Shown: piece by piece, positions 33,394-44,571 of the stretch
Layout: each line of letters starts with the position of its first letter
How positions within the stretch are numbered: position 1 is the stretch's first letter
NCBI GenBank assembly: GCA_948146395.1
Contig: OX411548.1
Coordinates: 61,461,020-61,525,019, forward strand
Source: Fragum whitleyi
Taxonomy: Eukaryota > Mollusca > Bivalvia > Cardiida > Cardiidae
Reading direction: 5' to 3'
Length of the DNA stretch: 64,000 nt
The notes under the pieces: model-generated
Seen by the model: only the letters and a program-made list of their open reading frames with translations
The model's database searches: none
Told to the model about the DNA's origin: nothing
Made by a program: the position numbers and the translations under genes

Positions 33394-33603
33394 TTAACCC
33401 TTTGCTGTTTAATCCCTGCTTTTTACGTGCCTGTGATTTTATAATTGAGAAAACATTGTAAAAAAGAAGCAATTTCTTCTTTTTCCACATTATTTTCTAC
33501 CCTACAGAATGGTTATTTTTCAAATTAAATCCACTTTAAATTTTTGTCTGCAAAACCTTTGAATTTGGACAGGTCCAAAATTTTGTAAAACAGGAAAGGG
33601 TAA
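33394..33603 (+). mobile_element. MITE family B copy with damaged central hairpin
   Basis: TTAACCCTTTGCTGTTTAAT at the left and ACAGGAAAGGGTA at the right are inverted ends. Compared with 57893-58121, one arm of the hairpin is deleted (AAAAAAGAAGCAATTTCTTC), while flanking blocks such as AATGGTTATTTTTCAAATT are intact. Confidence 0.9.
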
Positions 33604-33776
33604 ATTCTTTCAGGTGGTCTATCTAGATTTTTTGCCTCCAAAAACAAGGTGAAATTATCATTATGCTAAACTTTCAGTTCCCATAGATTTATCCCTTACA
33701 AATAAACCATTATCGGCGGATTTTCTCAACTCTAACTGAAAATGTTTTTCACACTTATAGGGCCATCAAGCTTTAT

Positions 33777-33966
33777 ACAGTGCTGAATGAAATCTTGGCA
33801 CCATTGCAATAAAATCAAAGTGCTGAATGCATTGGATGTACTCATTCTTAGTCAGCATTTATTTTGAAAATATAATTTTTAAACTGGTCTGGTTATAAAA
33901 AATGATAAAATCAGTTTGTAAAAGCCAAGATCGGACTCCACTTTTGGTTCAATATGACAAAGGTTA
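33777..33966 (+). mobile_element. MITE family C, diverged copy
   Basis: AATCAAAGTGCTGAATGC, GTCAGCATTTATTTTGAAAAT, GCCAAGATCGGACTCC and CAATATGACAAAGGTTAA are in family C order. The central palindrome is lost. Confidence 0.65.
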
Positions 33967-34266
33967 ACATCGCTGTTTTTGATGCCGTCAGAATTTGGTT
34001 GGTATAAATAGGTGTAAGCTTGACAAAATTACCAAGTAAAGATCTTTCAAGGGACTGAGTTTAAACAATATTGTAAATGATAATGCACCTGTAATTTTAA
34101 TGTTAACTTGCCCTTGAACACAATAAGTAATATTGAAAATTCTATTGGTTCAATGCATTGATCAAGCTCCATTATTGTCCATATGCAATCAATGATATTG
34201 CCATTCTAGGAAAATGACAGAATTATTGACTGCTTAGGCAATATAGAAGATGGATGCAATATTATT
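33967..34266. other. Non-coding spacer
   Basis: No recognised repeat or exon-like segment. Confidence 0.45.
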
Positions 34267-35236
34267 AGTCCCCTACCGGTGTTCACACCGGAGGGGACTA
34301 TAGGTTTGCCCTCCGTCTGTCCGTCCGTCTGTCCGTCTGTCCGTCCGTCCATCCGTCTGTCCGCTCAAATCTTGATCCCGCGATAACTTAATAACTAAGC
34401 AAGCGTTTTTGATGAAAGTTGGTATATGACTAGATGGCAATGTGTAGATTATGCACATCATTTTATTTTTGTTTTTCGACTTAAATTGAGGTTGCTATGG
34501 TTACAGAAATAGTGAAAATATGGCCAAAAATGGGATCCTGCGATAAGATAATAACTAAGCAAGCTAGTTTGATGAGACTTGGTATATGACTATATGGCAA
34601 TGTGTAGATTATGCACATCATTTTATTTTTGTTTTTAGACTAAAATTGTTGTTGCTATGGTTACGGAAATAGTGAAAATATGGCAAAAAATATTGGATCC
34701 TGCGATAAGTTAATAAGTAAGCAAGCTAATATGATGAGACTTGGTATATGACTAGATGGCAATGTGTAGATTATGCACATCATTTTATCTTTGTTCTTTG
34801 ACAAAAAGTGCGGTTGCTATGGTAACAGAAATAGTGAAAATATGGCAAAAAATGGATCCTGCAATAATTTAATAACTAAGCAAGCTAACTTGATGAAACC
34901 TGTTTTAAAATGTAAAAAAAATTATAAGCCATGTTAGTCAGGGTGGTGATGCAGCAGTATTAATCACCTCCAGTGAAAGTTCTCATTTCTTACCAACAAG
35001 ACTGAAGAAAAACATCTTGGATCAGACAAGGTAACTGTTATTGATACTATTTCTTGCATCTGTCTATTGCTTCCATGAATTGTATAGTGGGCACAGCAGA
35101 GACAACAACTCATGTAAGTCTTGTTTAACCCTTGAACAAGACCTGGTTTTGAGGTCCCTGATAGAATTGGCGTGGGAAAACATTGAGACAAACAAAGCCG
35201 GTAGGGGACTTATGCCCATGTCCAACATGGCTCTTG
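34267..35236 (+). mobile_element. Family J element, full length
   Basis: The head AGTCCCCTACCGGTG folds onto CACACCGGAGGGGACT. A GTCTGTCCGTCCGTCTGTCC run is followed by ~160-bp monomers, with GATCC(C/T)GCGATAA marks at 34374, 34534 and 34696 and GATCCTGCAATAA at 34855. The inverted subterminal copy GCCGGTAGGGGACT (35197-35210) and hairpin GCCCATG-TCCAA-CATGGC then lead to TCTTG before TT. A unique segment (34930-35190) lies between the array and the tail. No coding potential is evident. Confidence 0.8.
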
Positions 35237-35281
35237 TTGTCAATAATGTTGATTGTTTATTAGGTGCTTTAGAAGTCAGTA

Positions 35282-35361
35282 ATTGATGGCTCAGCATTAA
35301 ACAGTTGTAACTGCCTATATATTTATAGGCAGTTACAACCGTTTCAGGCTGGACCATCAAC
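35282..35361. repeat. Palindromic mini-element, family A copy 5
   Basis: TTGATGGCTCAGC at the left pairs with GCTGGACCATCAA at the right, and the core AAACAGTTGTAACTGCC pairs with GGCAGTTACAACCGTTT across TATATATTTATA. It is a nearly complete ~78-bp palindrome. Confidence 0.85.
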
Positions 35362-35907
35362 TTGCAGGCATGGCATCATTTCAGAAATACTTTTATGACA
35401 GAAGATGAAACCATTCAAGAATTAGTCTGTTAATTATTTCCCCCGCTAAGCTTATAGTTTTGAAATTATTTCTCCAATCCATTGGCATGCAAGCTACATA
35501 GTCCAGATGCTTGGTTTAGATAGGGCGGCCTGTCATTTTAATGGCCACATTGAAAATGAAACAAAAATGGGGTTTAATTTGCAAGATAACTGCAAGATTT
35601 ATATGTCAGCTCGGTCAGATAGCGGGGATATTTGAATCTATTTGAAATGTCAAAGTGTCAGAAAACATAATCAAGAAATTATCTAGCTATTGATACAATG
35701 GAAGGGAGGAGACCCGACTGGTAAAATTTTAATCATCTAATAGGTACTTTAGTGTTTTTATACGGCTTTCTATTTAATTTATTGTAATGGGTGGTATCCT
35801 CTTACATTTGTTTGTGGTATACCTTTGAGCTACTTAAAAACCTGAATAAAAAATTTTGTTGGTTAAAAGAATGTCATATTGTAGAAGATAAACATATATA
35901 TATATAT
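35362..35907. other. Non-coding spacer
   Basis: No recognised repeat or exon-like segment. Confidence 0.45.
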
Positions 35908-35979
35908 TTGCAGTCTGATCTTCGTGTTAACCGCCTGTCAAAACAGGAATACTCTAGTTTATAGCATGACAAGGGTTAT
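35908..35979 (+). mobile_element. MITE family C, right-end fragment
   Basis: TTTGCAGTCTGATCTTCGTG, GTCAAAACAGGAATACTC and AGCATGACAAGGGTTA match the right third of family C. A (TA)n run precedes it. Confidence 0.65.
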
Positions 35980-36513
35980 TTTATGGTTATATAAGTATTT
36001 CATATAGGATCAAAGATTGAAAAAGAATGTGTCCCACTTATGAAACCGTTTTGAGGATTGTGGTCGCACAAAATGTGTTTTTTGAGTTTAAAGAAAAAAA
36101 ATTGTGATCGACCGTTTGAAAATTTTAAGTTGAGACACTTGTGGAGGGGTGTGAAAAGAGCCTATTTCCTAACATCTGATATTATTTAATGAGTGTGAAT
36201 TCGATTGCACTCAGTCACTCTTTGATTCTATTGCCTTTTGGGTTATGAAAGTAAAGCCTTTGTTTTAGGTCCATTAACTGATGATGAAATGAAATGAAAA
36301 AAAAAAAATATGATCTTGATTTTGTCCAGATGCAAAAGAATTAGGATAAATGTTCAAAATTGCATTTCAGAAGCCACTCATCCATAGATGAATATTATTG
36401 CAGGGGTGTGGAAATACATAATTTTCTAATTTGTCCTTGGACAAGTTGACTGTACGATTTCGCTTGTCTGACTTATAGGTTTAGTCCTTCAAATGTAAGA
36501 AATCATTCTTTTT
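35980..36513. other. Non-coding spacer
   Basis: No recognised repeat except an A run at 36299-36308. Confidence 0.45.
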
Positions 36514-37214
36514 AGCTCACCTGAGCACGAAGTGCTCAAGGTGAGCTATTTCGATCGTACAATGTCCCGCGTCCGTTGTCCGTCGTGCTTCGTCCGTCGT
36601 CCACAATTTCTTTGAATATCTTCTCCTCCTAAACCAGTGGGCCAATCTTGATGAAACTTGGCAGGGATGTTCCTTTGATCAAGCTCTACCAAAGTTGTTC
36701 AAATAAATGAAATCCATCCTTAACTTTCCCTTTATGTCTAACAAGGGTAAAAATAGGAAAATCTTAAAAAATCTTCTCTGAAACCAGAAGGCAGACAGCT
36801 TTCATATTTGGCATCATCTAGTGGAACTCTACCAAGTTTGTTTGTATCAAGACCCTTGGGTCATATTTGGGCTCCATCCAGGCACAACCCTTTTTACATA
36901 GAATAAAAGAGTGATAATCTTTAAAAATCTTCTTCTCTGAGACTTGAAGGCAGACAACCTTCATATTTGGTATGTAGCATCATCTAGTGGACCTCTACCA
37001 AGTTTGTTCATATCAAGACACTGGGGTCATATTCTGGCTCTGCCAAGGCACTTCCCTTTTAGCTCTTCTGAACACGAAGGGTGAAAAAAGGAAAATCTTC
37101 AAAAATCTTGTTCTTTGAAACCAGATGGCAGACAGCTTTCATATTTGGTACTTAGTATCATCTAGTGGGCCTCTTCCAAGTTTGTTCATATCAAGACCCC
37201 GGGGTCATACTTGG
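36514..37214 (+). mobile_element. Family G element, truncated by SINE sequence
   Basis: Head AGCTCACCTGAGCACGAAGTGCTC and a GTCCGTTGTCCGTCG run precede monomers of the GGCAGACAGCTTTCATATTTGG type seen at 22.3-24.0 kb. It breaks off at TCATACTTGGGC, where the SINE body begins. The tail is missing. Confidence 0.8.
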
Positions 37215-37402
37215 GCGACAATTGGTCTGTCATCAATGGGTTGATAATCATAGACTTATGCGCGTTAGCAGCTGGAGGCTAGGAAATGATAATGGTAGTA
37301 TTGGTATGAGAAATACCTGGAAACCATTGTTAATTGCTCCAGCCGCAATATAACTGAAAGATTGTTGAAAGCAGCATAAACCTCATTCAAACAAACAAAT
37401 CT
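37215..37402 (+). mobile_element. SINE family E, 5'-truncated copy
   Basis: ATCAATGGGTTGATAATCATAG, AGCAGCTGGAGGCTAGG, GAGAAATACCTGGAAACCATTG and AATATAACTGAAAGATTGTTG are followed by a CAAACAAACAAAT tail. Confidence 0.85.
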
Positions 37403-37455
37403 GTACCTCTGATAGTGTAGCTAGTATAAGTGATACATTCAAAATGAAATTTAAT

Positions 37456-37634
37456 TTTGAATGGGGTTTAACACCACTTTCAACAATCTTTCAGTTATGA
37501 TATGGCAGTCAGAGCACCTAACAATGGACTCTTGGCTTTAATAGCCTCCAGCCGCTATCCCACTTAGGTCTATGATTATCAAGCTATTTGAGGGAGAAAA
37601 ATTGTCAGAATAATGAGAGCCGCCATCGCGGATG
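37456..37634 (-). mobile_element. SINE family E, opposite orientation
   Basis: The plus strand reads TTTGAATGGGGTTTAACACC, CAACAATCTTTCAGTTAT, CCTAACAATGGACTC, AGCCTCCAGC and AGGTCTATGATTATC, the reverse of the family body, ending near the damaged CGCCATCG. With the copy at 37215-37402 it forms a long imperfect inverted repeat. Confidence 0.85.
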
Positions 37635-37889
37635 ATACATGTGGCCATGTGATTGGGAGGCTTTGCAAGCTACCAACTTGCTTAAGATGGCATGAAATTC
37701 ATATCAAGGCTGTGATATAACTGAAAATTTGACTGAAGACACATTATTTTGTCAGCATTCTTTTGAATGATTTGCAGACATGCATTTTAGATAAGATCAG
37801 CCTGAGTATACACGCAATCTAATAACAATCTAATCTTAGTCTACACTGCTTGGTTGAACCTGAATTTGTGATTAGGGAGCAAAATAAGG

Positions 37890-37978
37890 AATATAGAGGG
37901 GTCAGTACAACACTATCACAAGTACCTATGAATATATAGGCACTTACAAGAGTATTGCACTGACCCCTCGATATGGAA
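37890..37978. repeat. Palindromic mini-element, family A' copy
   Basis: ATAGAGGGGTCAGTACAAC at the left pairs with TGCACTGACCCCTCGATAT at the right, and the core is CACAAGTACCTATG/TATAGGCACTTACAAG. The arms are about 40 bp with several mismatches. Confidence 0.85.
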
Positions 37979-38279
37979 TATCAGAATCTGAACATCTGTA
38001 TCATACATAAAAAAAAAAGAAAAAGAAAATAAGAAATACATACGGTAAATTTCCTAAAATTTCGTATACCCTAATAGTTCGTATACCCCCTTTCCAGAAA
38101 AAAAATGATTTCAAAAAATCTCCAAAATTTTGAATTTTTTGAGAAAAGAAAAAATGACTTTTCCAAAATTTCGTATACACGAGACATTTTAACAAGTATA
38201 ATTTTCCAAAATTTCGGGGGAAAAAAACCCGTAAAAAGACCGGTAAAAGACGTAAATACCTTTCGACGTCAAAATCAAT

Positions 38280-40033
38280 AAAAGACTTCTGCGTTATTTG
38301 AAAACAATTCGCCATTCCAGTGATATGATATAATGCTTGACACGGTCAATATTGTGAAGGGATGTTATCACGCGGCAATGTACGAAGGGATTAAACTTCT
38401 TAATCATTTAAATTTGAAAGCTCAAATTTCTGGTCCGTGATTTACGCGACTTACATAACACCGTGGTGCTATTAGAAGAAGAAAGTAGTGAAAGTGTCCG
38501 TATCATTATCGTTAGAGGATGATCAAAACTTTGTGTAAACTGTTTAAGTTATCTGTTGCTACGATGTTTTGATCGCACACCAACAATATGCAATCATACA
38601 AAAAAATGCTTGATGTTTATTATTTAGCGAATAGTTTGGTAGACACGTGGACCGAGTGGTGACATGATATCAAATCAGCGTAATTAAAGTTTTTATGATC
38701 AATAGTAACAGCGATTTAAGATGAAGGTAGCTTTTTGACTACAGATCTATGTTATATCTGTGTGCAGTTCATCATACTTATCGTAATTCGGTAATCATTC
38801 CCCCATGCAAGCAGAGCATATTTTTTCATCACCCCAGTATAAATTAAATTCCGAGAAATAAAAGTACACAGTTGCGTTTTCAAATTTTGAGAAGACAAAT
38901 GTTTAGATGATAAATTGAATGACAGCTTGCGTTGACGACTAGTAACCAAACACATACAAAAGATCGCGTTTCAAGCCACCCCCCCTCATGATTGACAGTT
39001 CTAGTCACACGATACCAGCCTTATTATGTTCAGACTCCTTTCGACCGATTTTACACGTGTAAGCTAAAGTAACCCTACTTCAAAAGATTTTTCCCAAACG
39101 CCGACGTGACGTCATCAAACATTCCCCAGTGAACATTAAAGTCTCGCTCTTACCTTTATTCCCAATTATTGAGTCACATGTAAACCAATGCAAATGACAA
39201 GTGTGAATAGAAAAGTCGACTAACAGATAATAATAAAATGGGAGTTTATGGAGTTTTGAACTCCCGTACAACAGATTATTTGCGCGTCATTTGACCGACA
39301 AAAACCAGTTCATTTTAGGTTATTGCTTCTCGGACTCCCACTGATGATATGCATAACAATCAATGATCTAGAAGTGATAAGATGATGGTTATCTCCATGG
39401 CTAACGAGTAGAACAGCATGCGGTTCTCCTCAGTCAAATTAACACGTACATGTATATTTTTAAAATAATTGCAGAAATAAATGTCTTTCTTCGTTTTACA
39501 TAGGTAGTTGGTGTGGCATTATGTTTAATACGGATTTTATGACATGTCAACGTAGATGACATTGTAGTTTTCCTGACGCCCTGTTTGCGGCCAAACGAGC
39601 AACCAGCGTATCCAAGGAGTTTTTTTTTTTTTTTTTTTTTTACATAAAGATTTCTAAGATTCCGTAAGATTTAAAACAGGATTTCAGTTGAAATTCTAAG
39701 ACAAAGCGCGAAATATCCCTATCAAAAACCTTATGAAACCTTGAATTTCTTAATCCTAAGAAACTCACCTCAGGATTTCGAAAAAAAGAAGATGTAAAAA
39801 AATAGCAAATGAACCGGTCGGTAATAAGAGAGGCATCGGTGCTGTTAAGGCATCCCTCTTTTTCAAAAAAAGGTGAATACATATAAAACATTGAGATGCG
39901 ACGAAAGCCTGTTACCTATCCCGGTTGACAAAATTATTATGTTCTGATCTTACAGCAGCCACGGACCCTAAATATACATGTATATTTAGAGTCCCTGCAG
40001 CAGCTAAATAGCGTTTTAGATTGTAGAATTTTT
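38280..40033. other. Relatively unique block
   Basis: It has more CpG than average, short frames on the minus strand (38752-38955, 39080-39271, 39640-39891) without recognisable domains, and a T22 run at 39619-39640. No promoter or gene can be called. Confidence 0.4.
39963..39994. repeat. 32-bp palindrome with 22-bp perfect core
   Basis: CTAAATATAC-ATGTATATTTAG-type core at 39968-39989 is a perfect palindrome, flanked by GGAC and GTCC that also pair. It could extrude as a cruciform or bind a dimeric protein; no partner gene is seen. Confidence 0.8.
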
Positions 40034-41093
40034 ATACGCCGCCGGAGGCGGACGTATATTGGCGTCATCTTCTCCGTCTGTCCGTCCGTCCGTCCGTCCG
40101 TCCGTCCGTCCGTCCACTTTTCTTGTCAACGCAACTCCTCCTAAACTACTAGGTGGATCTTCTTGAAACTTGGTCAATGTTATCACCTCAATTGGTAGAT
40201 GTGCATGAAGGAAGGATTTTACGGTTCGTTGATTTTTGCCTGAGTTATGCCCCTTGAAAACTTAGTCTCTGGGTCCACTTTTCTTGTCAACGCAACTCCT
40301 CCTAAGTTTCTGGCTTGATCTTCTTGAAACTTGGTCAATGTAATCACCTCAATTGGTAGATGTGCATGAATGGAGGATTTTACGGTTCATTGTTTTTTGC
40401 CTGAGTTATGCCCCTTGATAACTTAGTCTCTGGGTCCACTTTTCTTGTCAACGCAACTCCTCCTAAGTTTCTGGCTGGATCTTTTTGAAACTTGGTCAAT
40501 GTTATCACCTCAATTGGTAGATGTGCATGAAGGAAGGATTTTATGGTTCGTTAATTTTTGCCTGAGTTATGCCCCTTGATAACTTAGTCTCTGGGTCCAC
40601 TTTTCTTGTCAACGCAACACTTCCTAAGTTTCTGGCTTGATCTTCTTGAAACTTGGTCAATGTAATCACCTCAATTGGTAGATGTGCATGAAGGAAGGAT
40701 TTTACGGTTCATTGATTTTTGCCTGAGTTATGCCCCTTAAAAACTTAGTATCTAGGGCTTATTGAAATTGCAGCCTTTTGAACACAAATCCTCCTTACTT
40801 TTTGTCTTTATTTAAATGAAACTTTGTCAATGTTATCACCATAATTTGAAGATGTACATGGATCAAGGATTTTATTGCTCATTTATTTCCCTGAATTATG
40901 CCCCCTTAAAACTTAGTGCCTGGGGCTTATTGAAATTGCAGCCTTGTGAAGGCAACTCCTCCTAACTTTTTGTCTTGATTTAAATGAAACTTGGTCATTT
41001 TCAATTTGGTTCTGTCAAAATAAGTAGTGTCTACAATTATTTCTGTGAAACAGCAGCAATGTGGCGGCGTATTTTGTGACGATGGCACTCTTG
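40034..41093 (+). mobile_element. Family K element, full length
   Basis: Head ATACGCCGCCGGAGGCGGACGTAT forms a hairpin and is followed by a long (GTCC)n run (40075-40115). Monomers of 161 bp follow; GTCCACTTTTCTTGTCAACG recurs at 40112, 40273, 40434 and 40595, with diverged units to about 41000. Each contains CTTGAAACTTGGTCAATGT. The inverted subterminal copy TGGCGGCGTAT (41062-41072), a weak hairpin GTGACGATGGCAC and TCTTG before TT close the element. Confidence 0.85.
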
Positions 41094-41850
41094 TTATTGA
41101 TTTACATCCATAAAAGACGCGTTTTTTGGGTTTTTTTACCGAACACAACCTGTGTCCAGTGTGCTTTAACATTTGCGAATTGGTTTAAACAATTGTAACC
41201 TTCTTTTTGGAAGAAATCACGTGCAATGCAGAGTACAATTTCTCAAGTGTTTGGCAAACGTTTTCATTTTGAACGAATGGGTGGTCATTTATCGCATGAC
41301 GGGTCAAAATTAATTACGTCATTTCCACAGTTGAGCACCTCTATACATTTCTTTGGGTAAAACATGTGAACTATTTAAATAGTTCTGACACGAGCGTGTA
41401 AAGACAGACATATTTGATGACTACCTGAAGTAAGGTTAAATTGTTTTTGTCTTCGCAAAAAAATAAATAAATAAGTAAAGAGCATAGCCCTTGAAATGAA
41501 AAATTATCTTTGGGTAAAATATTGAAGTAGCGTGTTTTATTTCGATGTTTGTCGTTGTTCGTCCGGTGACGTTGCATGTCGTCGTTTGGTGGCCATAACG
41601 GAATTGGGCTAGAAATAAGACGTTGATACAATTATAATTCGCTATTTTGACTCGTCAATTGTATTCAAATGTAATGTATAGTTTGAAATTATTGACATGA
41701 CTTGACCTTTATGCAATGAATAAATTAACCAATGAATACATTTATCATCGAGGGTAGTCGCGAGCCTTCGAAAAACATCGTAAATCCGCGGAGGGTATAG
41801 GTTTTAAATAATGTTTGTATAACGTAATTTAGTACCTATATACATTGTAT
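41094..41850. other. Non-coding sequence
   Basis: No recognised repeat. The 86-codon minus-strand frame (41371-41631) is not recognisable. Confidence 0.4.
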
Positions 41851-41928
41851 GACTGTGTGGTCGAGAGGTCTAGTCTGATGACTACAGTTGCAGGGGTCAA
41901 GGGTTCAAATCAGCTTTAGTCCCACTTT
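41851..41928 (+). tRNA. tRNA-like pseudogene or SINE head (class II type)
   Basis: TGTGGTCGAGAGGTC has the A-box form of Ser or Leu tRNAs, and GGGTTCAAATCAG resembles a B box about 40 nt later. GACT near the 5' end can pair with AGTC near the 3' end. The arms are poor and no CCA-adjacent structure is complete, so it is more likely a decayed tRNA or a SINE head. Family G begins directly after it at 41931. Confidence 0.3.
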
Positions 41929-41930
41929 TT

Positions 41931-44228
41931 AGCTCACCTGAGCATGAAGTGCTCAAGGTGAGCTTTTGTGGTCGCATGATGTCCGGCGTCCGTCGTGTGT
42001 CGTTCGTCGTCCGTCGTGCGTCGTCAACATTTACCTTGTAGACACTCTAGAAGCCATATTTTTTGCTCAATCAACCTGAAAATTGGTCAGAATGATTGTC
42101 TTGATGAAATCTTGGACAAGTTCAAAATTGGGTCAAGTGGGGTCAAAAATGAGGTCACGGGGTCAAATATTAGAAAAACCTTGTAGACACTCTAGAAGCC
42201 ATATTTTTTGCTCAATCAACCTGAAAATTGCTCAGAATGATTGTCTTGATGAAATCTTGGACAAGTTCAAACTTGGGTCAAGTGGGGTCAAAAATGAGGT
42301 CACAGGGTCAAATATTAGAAAATTCTTGTAGACACTCTAGAAGCCATATTTTTTGCTCAATCAACTTGAAAATTGGTCAGAATGATTGTCTTGATAAAAT
42401 CTCTGACAAGTTCAAAATTGGGTCAAGTGGGGTCAAAAATGAGGTCACGAGGTCAAATATTAGAAAAACCTTGTAGACTCTCTAGAAGCCATATTTTTTG
42501 CTCAATCAACCTGAATATTGGTCAGAATGGTTGTCTTGATGAAATCTTGGACAAGTTCAAAATTGGGTCAAGTGGGGTCAAAAATGAGGTCACGAGGTCA
42601 AATATTAGAAAAACCTTGTAGACACTCTAGAAGCCATATTTTTTGCTCAATCAACCTGAAAAATGGTCAGAATGATTGTCTCGATGAAATCTTGAACAAG
42701 TTCAAAATTGGGTCAACTTTGGTCAAAAATGAGGTCACAAGGTCAAATATTAGAAAAACCTTGTAGACACTCTAGAAGCCATATTTTTTGCTCAATCAAC
42801 CTGAATATTGGTCAGAATGATTGTCTTGATGAAATCTGGGACAAGTTCAAAATTGGGTCAAGTGGGATCAAAAATGAGGTCACGGGGTCAAATATTAGAA
42901 AAACCTTGTAGACACTCTAGAAGCCATATTTTTTGCTCAATCAACTTGAAAATTGGTCAGAATGATTGTCTTGATAAAATCTCGGACAAGTTCAAAATTG
43001 GGTCAAGTGGGGTCAAAAATGAGGTCACGAGGTAAAATATAAGAAAAACCTTGTAGACACTCTAGAAGCCATATTTTTTGCTCAATCACCCTGAAAATTG
43101 GTCAGAATGATTGTCTTGATGAAATCTTGGACAAGTTCAAAATTGGGTCAAGTGGGGTCAAAAATGAGGTCACGAGGTCAAATATTAGAAAAACCTTGTA
43201 GACACTCTAGAAGCCATATTTTTTGCTCAATCAACCTGAAAAATGGTCAGAATGATTGTCTCGAAGAAATCTTGAACAAGTTCCAAATTGGGTCAACTTT
43301 GGTCAAAAATGAGGTCACAAGGTCAAATATTAGAAAAACCTTGTAGACACTCTAGAAGCCATATTTTTTGCTCAATCAACCTGAATATTGGTCAGAATGA
43401 TTGTCTTGATGAAATCTTGGACAAGTTCAAAATTGGGTCAAGTGGGGTTAAAAATGAGGTCACAGGGTCATATATAAGAAATACCTTGTAGACACTCTAG
43501 AAGCCATATTTTGTGCTCAATCAACCTGAAAATTGGTCAGAATGATTGTCTTGATGAAATCTTGGACAAGTTCAAAATTGGGTCAAGTGGGGTCAAAAAT
43601 GAGGTCACGAGGTCAAATATAAGAAAAACCTTGTAGACACTCTAGAAGCCATATTTTTTGCTCAATCAACCTGAAAATTGGTCAGAATGATTGTCTTGAT
43701 GAAATCTCGGACAAGTTCAAAATTGGGTCAAATGGGGTAAAAAATAAGGTCACAGGGTCAAATATTAGAAAAACCTTGTAGACACTCTAGAAGCCATATT
43801 TTCTGCTCTATCAATCTGAAAACTGGTCAGACTGATTGTATTGATAGGTAAAGTTTGAATTATGGTGAAACGGGAATTAAGATAAGGACACAGGTTCAAG
43901 TTTTAGAAAAAAACATGTAGACACTCACTCTTTAAGCCATAATTCTGCTCAATCAACTTGAAAATTGGTCAGAATGACTTTTTTTGATGAACTTGGGTCA
44001 AGTGGGGTCACAAATGAGGTCACAGGGTCAAATCTTAGAAAATCCTTGTAGACACTCTAGAGGCCATAAGTTTTGCCCAATCATCCAGAGAATTAGCCAG
44101 ATTAAAATTGTCTTTAAAAATCTGTCTGGTTTGAATTTGGGTCAAGTGTGGTTAAAAACTAGGTTAAGAGGTCAGATCTTAAGACTGTTAACTCAGGTGA
44201 GTGCTTTAGGGCCACTATGGCCCTCTTG
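41931..44228 (+). mobile_element. Family G element with longest 145-bp satellite array
   Basis: Head AGCTCACCTGAGCATGAAGTGCTC folds on AAGGTGAGCT and a GTCCGGCGTCCGTCG run follows. Thirteen well-kept monomers start at 42045 (CTCTAGAAGCCATATTTTTTG) at 145-bp steps, followed by diverged units to about 44170. Tail: TCAGGTGAGTGC, hairpin GGGCCACTATGGCCC and TCTTG before TTTTC. A ladder of near-identical 82-codon frames, each 145 bp after the last, is produced by the array and is not protein-coding. Confidence 0.9.
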
Positions 44229-44392
44229 TTTTCTTTTTCTTTCTTCTGATAGTCCCATTTGACTAGTTTTTGAATGACAATTAACTTCATTTTTTGCACT
44301 GCCGCGTCTCATTTATCGCATGCATTCACCTGAACTCAAATATGGAAAACACAAGTCGTTGTTAAATGGTCTTGGGGGCAAATTTGGTTGAT

Positions 44393-44571
44393 AATCGAAG
44401 ACCTATGTTGGTTGAGCAACTGGAGGATCGGAAGAGTTGTCGTGGTAGTATTCATAAGAAAAAAATCAGATAACCATTATAAGGTGCTCCAGCCGCGCAA
44501 TAAAATCGAAAAAAAAATTAAACTAGTCCTTAAACCCCATTCAAACAAACAAAACAAACAAACAAAAAAAA
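44393..44571 (+). mobile_element. SINE family E, 5'-truncated copy
   Basis: GGTTGATAATCGAAGACC, TATGTTGGTTGAGCAACTGG, GGTGCTCCAGCCGC and TAAACCCCATTCAAACAAAC run into a long CAAA-type tail. Confidence 0.85.

Noticed and set aside
40034..41093. Family K considered as a plain satellite block
   Set aside because: It has matched inverted ends, a tail hairpin and TCTTG like the other families, so it is an element containing an array.
42045..43491. Ladder of overlapping ~82-codon frames with similar peptides (CRHSRSHIFCSINL-type)
   Set aside because: Each frame is one reading of the 145-bp monomer. Since 145 is not a multiple of three, the frame slips each unit. There is no conserved start or domain.
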